Source: Theropithecus gelada (taxonomy: Eukaryota; Chordata; Mammalia; Primates; Cercopithecidae). From it: 64,000 nt of DNA. Both the position numbers and the translations under genes were made by a program. The notes beneath the pieces are model-generated. The model saw only the letters and a program-made list of their open reading frames with translations. It searched no databases and was not told the origin of the DNA. How positions within the stretch are numbered: the first letter of the stretch is position 1; the number at the start of each line of letters is the position of its first letter. Positions 60,224-64,000 of this stretch are shown one piece after another. The stretch covers positions 22,049,829 through 22,113,828 of the forward strand of contig NC_037689.1 in the NCBI RefSeq assembly GCF_003255815.1. Direction: 5' to 3'.

Positions 60224-61347
60224 CGCACGTCCCCATTCCCAGTCTCCATGTCTGGGCCTTCCTGGATATTTTAACTCTCAGACTTGTTCCTTGTTAGCTT
60301 CCAGCAATTTGCATTTACAGTTTCGGCTCTCCTAGTCCAGTACTAGTTTCTTTTGAGCTTTTTTTGTTACAAGCTTTTGCTTCATTAAGTTGTAATTCTC
60401 TGTATTCTCCTGTCTATCTCTTCAAATTTGGGGGCTTTGGTTTGTCCTGTGACCTCACTTTTCTAATGGATCTAAGTTTATTTTTTAACTTGTTCAACGT
60501 TTTACTTGTGGGAATGAAGTGTTTATTTCCAAGCTTCTTAGGTGGTGCGCCAGAAACTGGAAGTTGATCTCATCCATTAATTTTTAAACATAGGCCACCT
60601 CCTCCTTCATTTTCAGTGTTCTCTTAGTTAAAACATGTGGATGACTCTGAAAGAATTAACATATCCCAGCATCAAAGTATTAAAGGTAACTCAGCAGGCA
60701 TTCCGCAACAGACTACATTACCAACTAGATACTTCATTTTATCTGAAATACAAGATGCCCCCCAAGAACCTGCTTCAAGACTAGTCTTTATACAAAGTAA
60801 GGAACTTTTTAATTCTCACAAACAAGTTAGATATCTTGGTTCTTTTCTGCCCATCCCATCTTACTACAAGTAATAGAGACATAATGGAGCAAATTCATGC
60901 TGTCAGTTCTATCATAACTCTGGAAAAACGTAATTCTTGCCTTAGAGTCTCTATTTAGCAAGGATAAGAACAGTTGTTTTTTATATTGTGTTGTATTTAG
61001 GGGTTAAATAAGTCCTGCCTTATGCTCTAATAACGAGAAGCATCTTTAGTAAGGGCCCATAGCAACAACAACAAAAGTAATGTGCTTTCAAATAAATTTA
61101 GATTCCGTGACTGATGGAAAAAATGTCTCTTCCCAAGGATGTTCTTGTCCTAATCCTTGAAACTGTAAGTTTCACTTTACATGGTAAGAGGAGTTTTACA
61201 TGTCATTATTGCTATTCCTGTTGGAATACAAAAAACAGAGAGAGAAGGATTTTATGAATATGATTATCTAAGGATCTTGAAATGAGGACATAATCCTATC
61301 TGGATAGGCCCTTTGTAATTGTAAGGATTCCTTTTTTTTTTTTTTTT
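57316..61347 (-). repeat. right arm of the 4-kb inverted repeat
   Basis: Reverse complement of 45641-49674. Ends in 16 T (61332-61347), exactly the A run of the left AluY, where a 500-N gap replaces the Alu body. See the left arm for details. Confidence 0.93.
58810..59097 (-). mobile_element. Alu (older type) in L1M, right arm
   Basis: Inverted copy of the Alu at 47893-48180, without differences that I could see. Confidence 0.88.
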
Positions 61348-61847
61348 NNNNNNNNNNNNNNNNNNNNNNNNNNNNNNNNNNNNNNNNNNNNNNNNNNNNN
61401 NNNNNNNNNNNNNNNNNNNNNNNNNNNNNNNNNNNNNNNNNNNNNNNNNNNNNNNNNNNNNNNNNNNNNNNNNNNNNNNNNNNNNNNNNNNNNNNNNNNN
61501 NNNNNNNNNNNNNNNNNNNNNNNNNNNNNNNNNNNNNNNNNNNNNNNNNNNNNNNNNNNNNNNNNNNNNNNNNNNNNNNNNNNNNNNNNNNNNNNNNNNN
61601 NNNNNNNNNNNNNNNNNNNNNNNNNNNNNNNNNNNNNNNNNNNNNNNNNNNNNNNNNNNNNNNNNNNNNNNNNNNNNNNNNNNNNNNNNNNNNNNNNNNN
61701 NNNNNNNNNNNNNNNNNNNNNNNNNNNNNNNNNNNNNNNNNNNNNNNNNNNNNNNNNNNNNNNNNNNNNNNNNNNNNNNNNNNNNNNNNNNNNNNNNNNN
61801 NNNNNNNNNNNNNNNNNNNNNNNNNNNNNNNNNNNNNNNNNNNNNNN
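61348..61847. other. assembly gap (exactly 500 N)
   Basis: The round length suggests a placeholder rather than a measured gap. It lies between the AluY T run of the right arm and the interior of an L1. Confidence 0.97.
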
Positions 61848-63030
61848 CATTGCCAAGACAATCCTAAGTCAAAAGAACAAAGCTGGAGGCATCACGCTAC
61901 CTGACTTCAAACTATACTGCAAGGCTACAGTAACCAAAACAGCATGGTACTGGTACCAAAACAGAGATATACACCAATGGAACAGAACAGAGCCCTCAGT
62001 AATAATACCACACATCTACAGCCATCTGATCTTTGACAAACCTGAGAAAAACAAGAAATGGGGAAAGGATTCCCTACTTAATAAATGGTGCTGGGAAAAT
62101 TGGCTAGCCATAAGTAGAAAGTTGAAACTAGATCCTTTCCTTACCCCTTATACAAAAATTAATTCAAGATGGATTAGAGACTTAAATGTTAGACCTAATA
62201 CCATAAAAACCCTAGAAGAAAACCTAAGTAATACCATTCAAGACATAGGCATGGGCAAGGACTTCATGTCTAAAACACCAAAAGCAACGGCAACAAAAGC
62301 CAAAGTTGACAAATGAGATCTAATTAAACTAAAAAGTTTCTCACAGCAAAAGAAACTACCATCAGAGTGAACCTACAGAATGGGACAAAAATTTTGCAAT
62401 CTACTCATCTGACAAAGGGCTAATATCCAGAACCTACAAAGAACTCAAACAAATTTACAAGAAAAAAACAACCCCATCCAAAAGTGGGCAAAGGATATGA
62501 ATAGACATTTCTCAAAAGAAGACATGCATACACCACATTTCCGAAAGAAGACATGCATACAGCCAACAGACACATGAAAAAATGCTCATCATCACTGGCC
62601 ATCAGAGAAATGCAAATCAAAACCACAATGAGATACCATCTCACACCAGTTAGAATGGCAATCATTAAAAAGTCAGGAAACAACAGGTGCTGGAGACGAT
62701 GTGGAGAAATAGGAACACTTTTACACTGTTGGTGGGATTGTAAACTGTTTCAACCATTGTGGAAAACAGTATGGCGATTCCTCAAGGATCTAGAACTAGA
62801 AGTCCCATATGACCCAGCCATCGCCTTACTGGGTATATACTCAAAGGATTATAAATCATGCTGCTATAAAGACCCATGCACACTTATGTTTATTGCAGCA
62901 CTATTCACAATAGTAAAGACTTGGAATCAACCCAAATGTCTATCAGTGACAGACTGGATTAAGAAAATGTAGCACATATACACCATGGAATACTATGCAG
63001 CCATAAAAAAGATGAGTTCGTGTCCTTTGT
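61848..63030 (+). pseudogene. L1 ORF2 C-terminal remnant
   Basis: Readable pieces at 62122-62316 and 62553-62972. Breaks: a TGA in place of Trp at about 62314-62316, small deletions near 62340 and 62372, an imperfect 27-base tandem duplication (62506-62532 and 62536-62561), and a TAG in place of Trp at about 62970. RT catalytic motif not present in the sequenced part. Confidence 0.85.
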
Positions 63031-63355
63031 AGGGACATAGGTGCAGCTGGAAACCATCATTCTCAGCAAACTATCACAAGAACAGAAAACCAAACACTAC
63101 ATGTTCTCACTCGTGGTTGAGAATTGAACAATGAGATCACTTGGACATGGGAAGGGGAACATCACACACCGGGGCCCATTATGGGGAGGGGGGTGGGGGG
63201 AGGGATGTCATTGGGAGTTATAACTGATGTAAATAAGGAGTTGATAGGTGCTGACGAGTTGATGGGTGCAGCACACCAACATGGCACATGTATACAAATG
63301 TAACAAACCTGCACGTTGTGCACATGCACCCTAGAACTTAAAGTATAATAAAAAA
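61848..63355 (+). mobile_element. L1 3' part, degenerate
   Basis: Plus-strand ORF2 from the middle to the 3' UTR and tail, cut on the left by the gap. 3' UTR G-rich tract at about 63183-63204; one complete 18-base unit plus one degraded one near 63237-63270. More decayed than the 42-kb and 57-kb copies. Confidence 0.92.
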
Positions 63356-64000
63356 ATAAAAAATGAAAAGAAGTTAATAGCCTGAATGCTTAAGGAAAGG
63401 GACTGGTGGTTTCTTGACACTGAGAGATCAATTGGTCTCTCATATACCTGCTGTCACTAGGTTTCTCCCAGGGCATATAACTGCCAGAGCTCCATTTCTG
63501 TGCCTGAAAAGTGGTGAAGGTCAGCCTCCTGACCTGGGTGAGGTCAGCAACAAACAGCTTTCCTTTCTTGTTGACCTTTAAGAAGATGGGTCAAACAGTT
63601 GCACAAATTAAAATTAAGAAGTCTATAGCATTAGCTAAGGGATACTGCCTAATTAGATTAGATATGAAATAGTAAAATCAAAACATAAAAATATAACCTG
63701 CTGATAAAAATCATATTGTTGGATCTAGCTAATCATCCTAAAATGAAAAAAAGAAAAAAAAACTTCATTGGTTTCACCACAGTCATCACTAAATGACATG
63801 AAAGGCAACTACAACTTATATAAATAACTTCCTACATGTTTATTTTCTTCTCAATTACCATGGCTACTGCAGAATTAAGATAAATAGCCTTTAGCAATGT
63901 TTGGAAACAAAATATGGTGATGCTGATTGATGTATAAATTTACAAAATATTTTACTTTGGTAATGGAACCAAAAGCAACAATATTCAGGTTAAAATTTCT
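63356..64000. other. unassigned intergenic DNA
   Basis: No gene or named repeat. A GA/A-rich tract is at about 63742-63762. The stretch continues past the window end. Confidence 0.45.

Larger units (their letters stand above)
53025..60570 (-). mobile_element. old L1M, nearly full length with four insertions
   Basis: Minus-strand L1M: 3' region from 53025 ('gagcagttttggttcagagtaaaat'), body through 54604-56106, 5' end near 60570. Interrupted by an Alu (53500-53800), an LTR12-like element (54039-54599), a young L1 (56107-57430) and an Alu (58810-59097). The ORF2 antisense word 'ttgttaagg' at 56106 continues after the young L1 as 'tttgttttataaccctgtggtatat', as in an ordinary L1. This continuity supports the right copy as the native arrangement. 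Confidence 0.75.

Noticed and set aside
61268..61861. Long frames across the 500-N gap
   Set aside because: Translation of N only.

Overview
This window looks like primate nuclear DNA, a gene-poor, AT-rich, repeat-dense stretch. Young primate-type L1 3' ends, AluY and older Alu copies, an ERV-L provirus, an LTR12-like solo LTR and a MADE1 element all point to a catarrhine primate. Several young L1 3' UTRs carry a tandem 18-base duplication that I associate with Old World monkey L1 lineages, so an Old World monkey is my best guess; that step is inference. I found no intact host gene, no tRNA or rRNA gene and no prokaryotic feature. Every long open frame belongs to a retroelement or to a broken retrocopy.

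Layout. 1-958: simple repeat, an old unassigned sequence and an assembly gap. 959-4437: a 5'-truncated L1 (minus strand) fused head-on in the same orientation to a PRDX1 (peroxiredoxin 1) retropseudogene. 4925-11419: a decayed ERV-L provirus with both LTRs, a leucine-tRNA-type primer site, gag remnants, protease-RT-RNase H-integrase remnants and a dUTPase motif, with no env seen. 11420-25000: a CA microsatellite, then mostly unassigned DNA with L1, AluY, MIR, LTR-like and MER5A pieces. 25240-25671: an L1 and an AluY inserted one after the other at the same 9-base target. 25975-45640: old L1s, several of them nested, with Alus, MADE1, microsatellites and an LTR-like block.

45641-61347 is the most striking region. 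A 4-kb segment (45641-49674) reappears in inverted orientation at 57316-61347. The only difference I found is 2 bases in one homopolymer. Young L1 copies extend the inverted match on the inner side. Single Ns sit at or near both inner boundaries, and a 500-N gap abuts the outer right boundary. The old L1M of the right copy continues across the young L1 toward 53 kb, whereas the left copy stops at its young L1. I therefore think a redundant or inverted contig is more likely than a real palindrome, but the sequence alone cannot decide. 61848-63355 is another broken L1 and the rest is unassigned.

There is no operon-like cooperation between genes here. The logic of the window is layered retrotransposition (L1 enzymes mobilising L1, Alu and PRDX1 mRNA), old endogenous retroviral debris, and assembly joins made difficult by young L1 copies. 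I did not find a convincing new biological system. The best leads are the inverted repeat, the PRDX1-L1 chimera, the double insertion at one target and the 66-base CCAAT array in the LTR12-like element.
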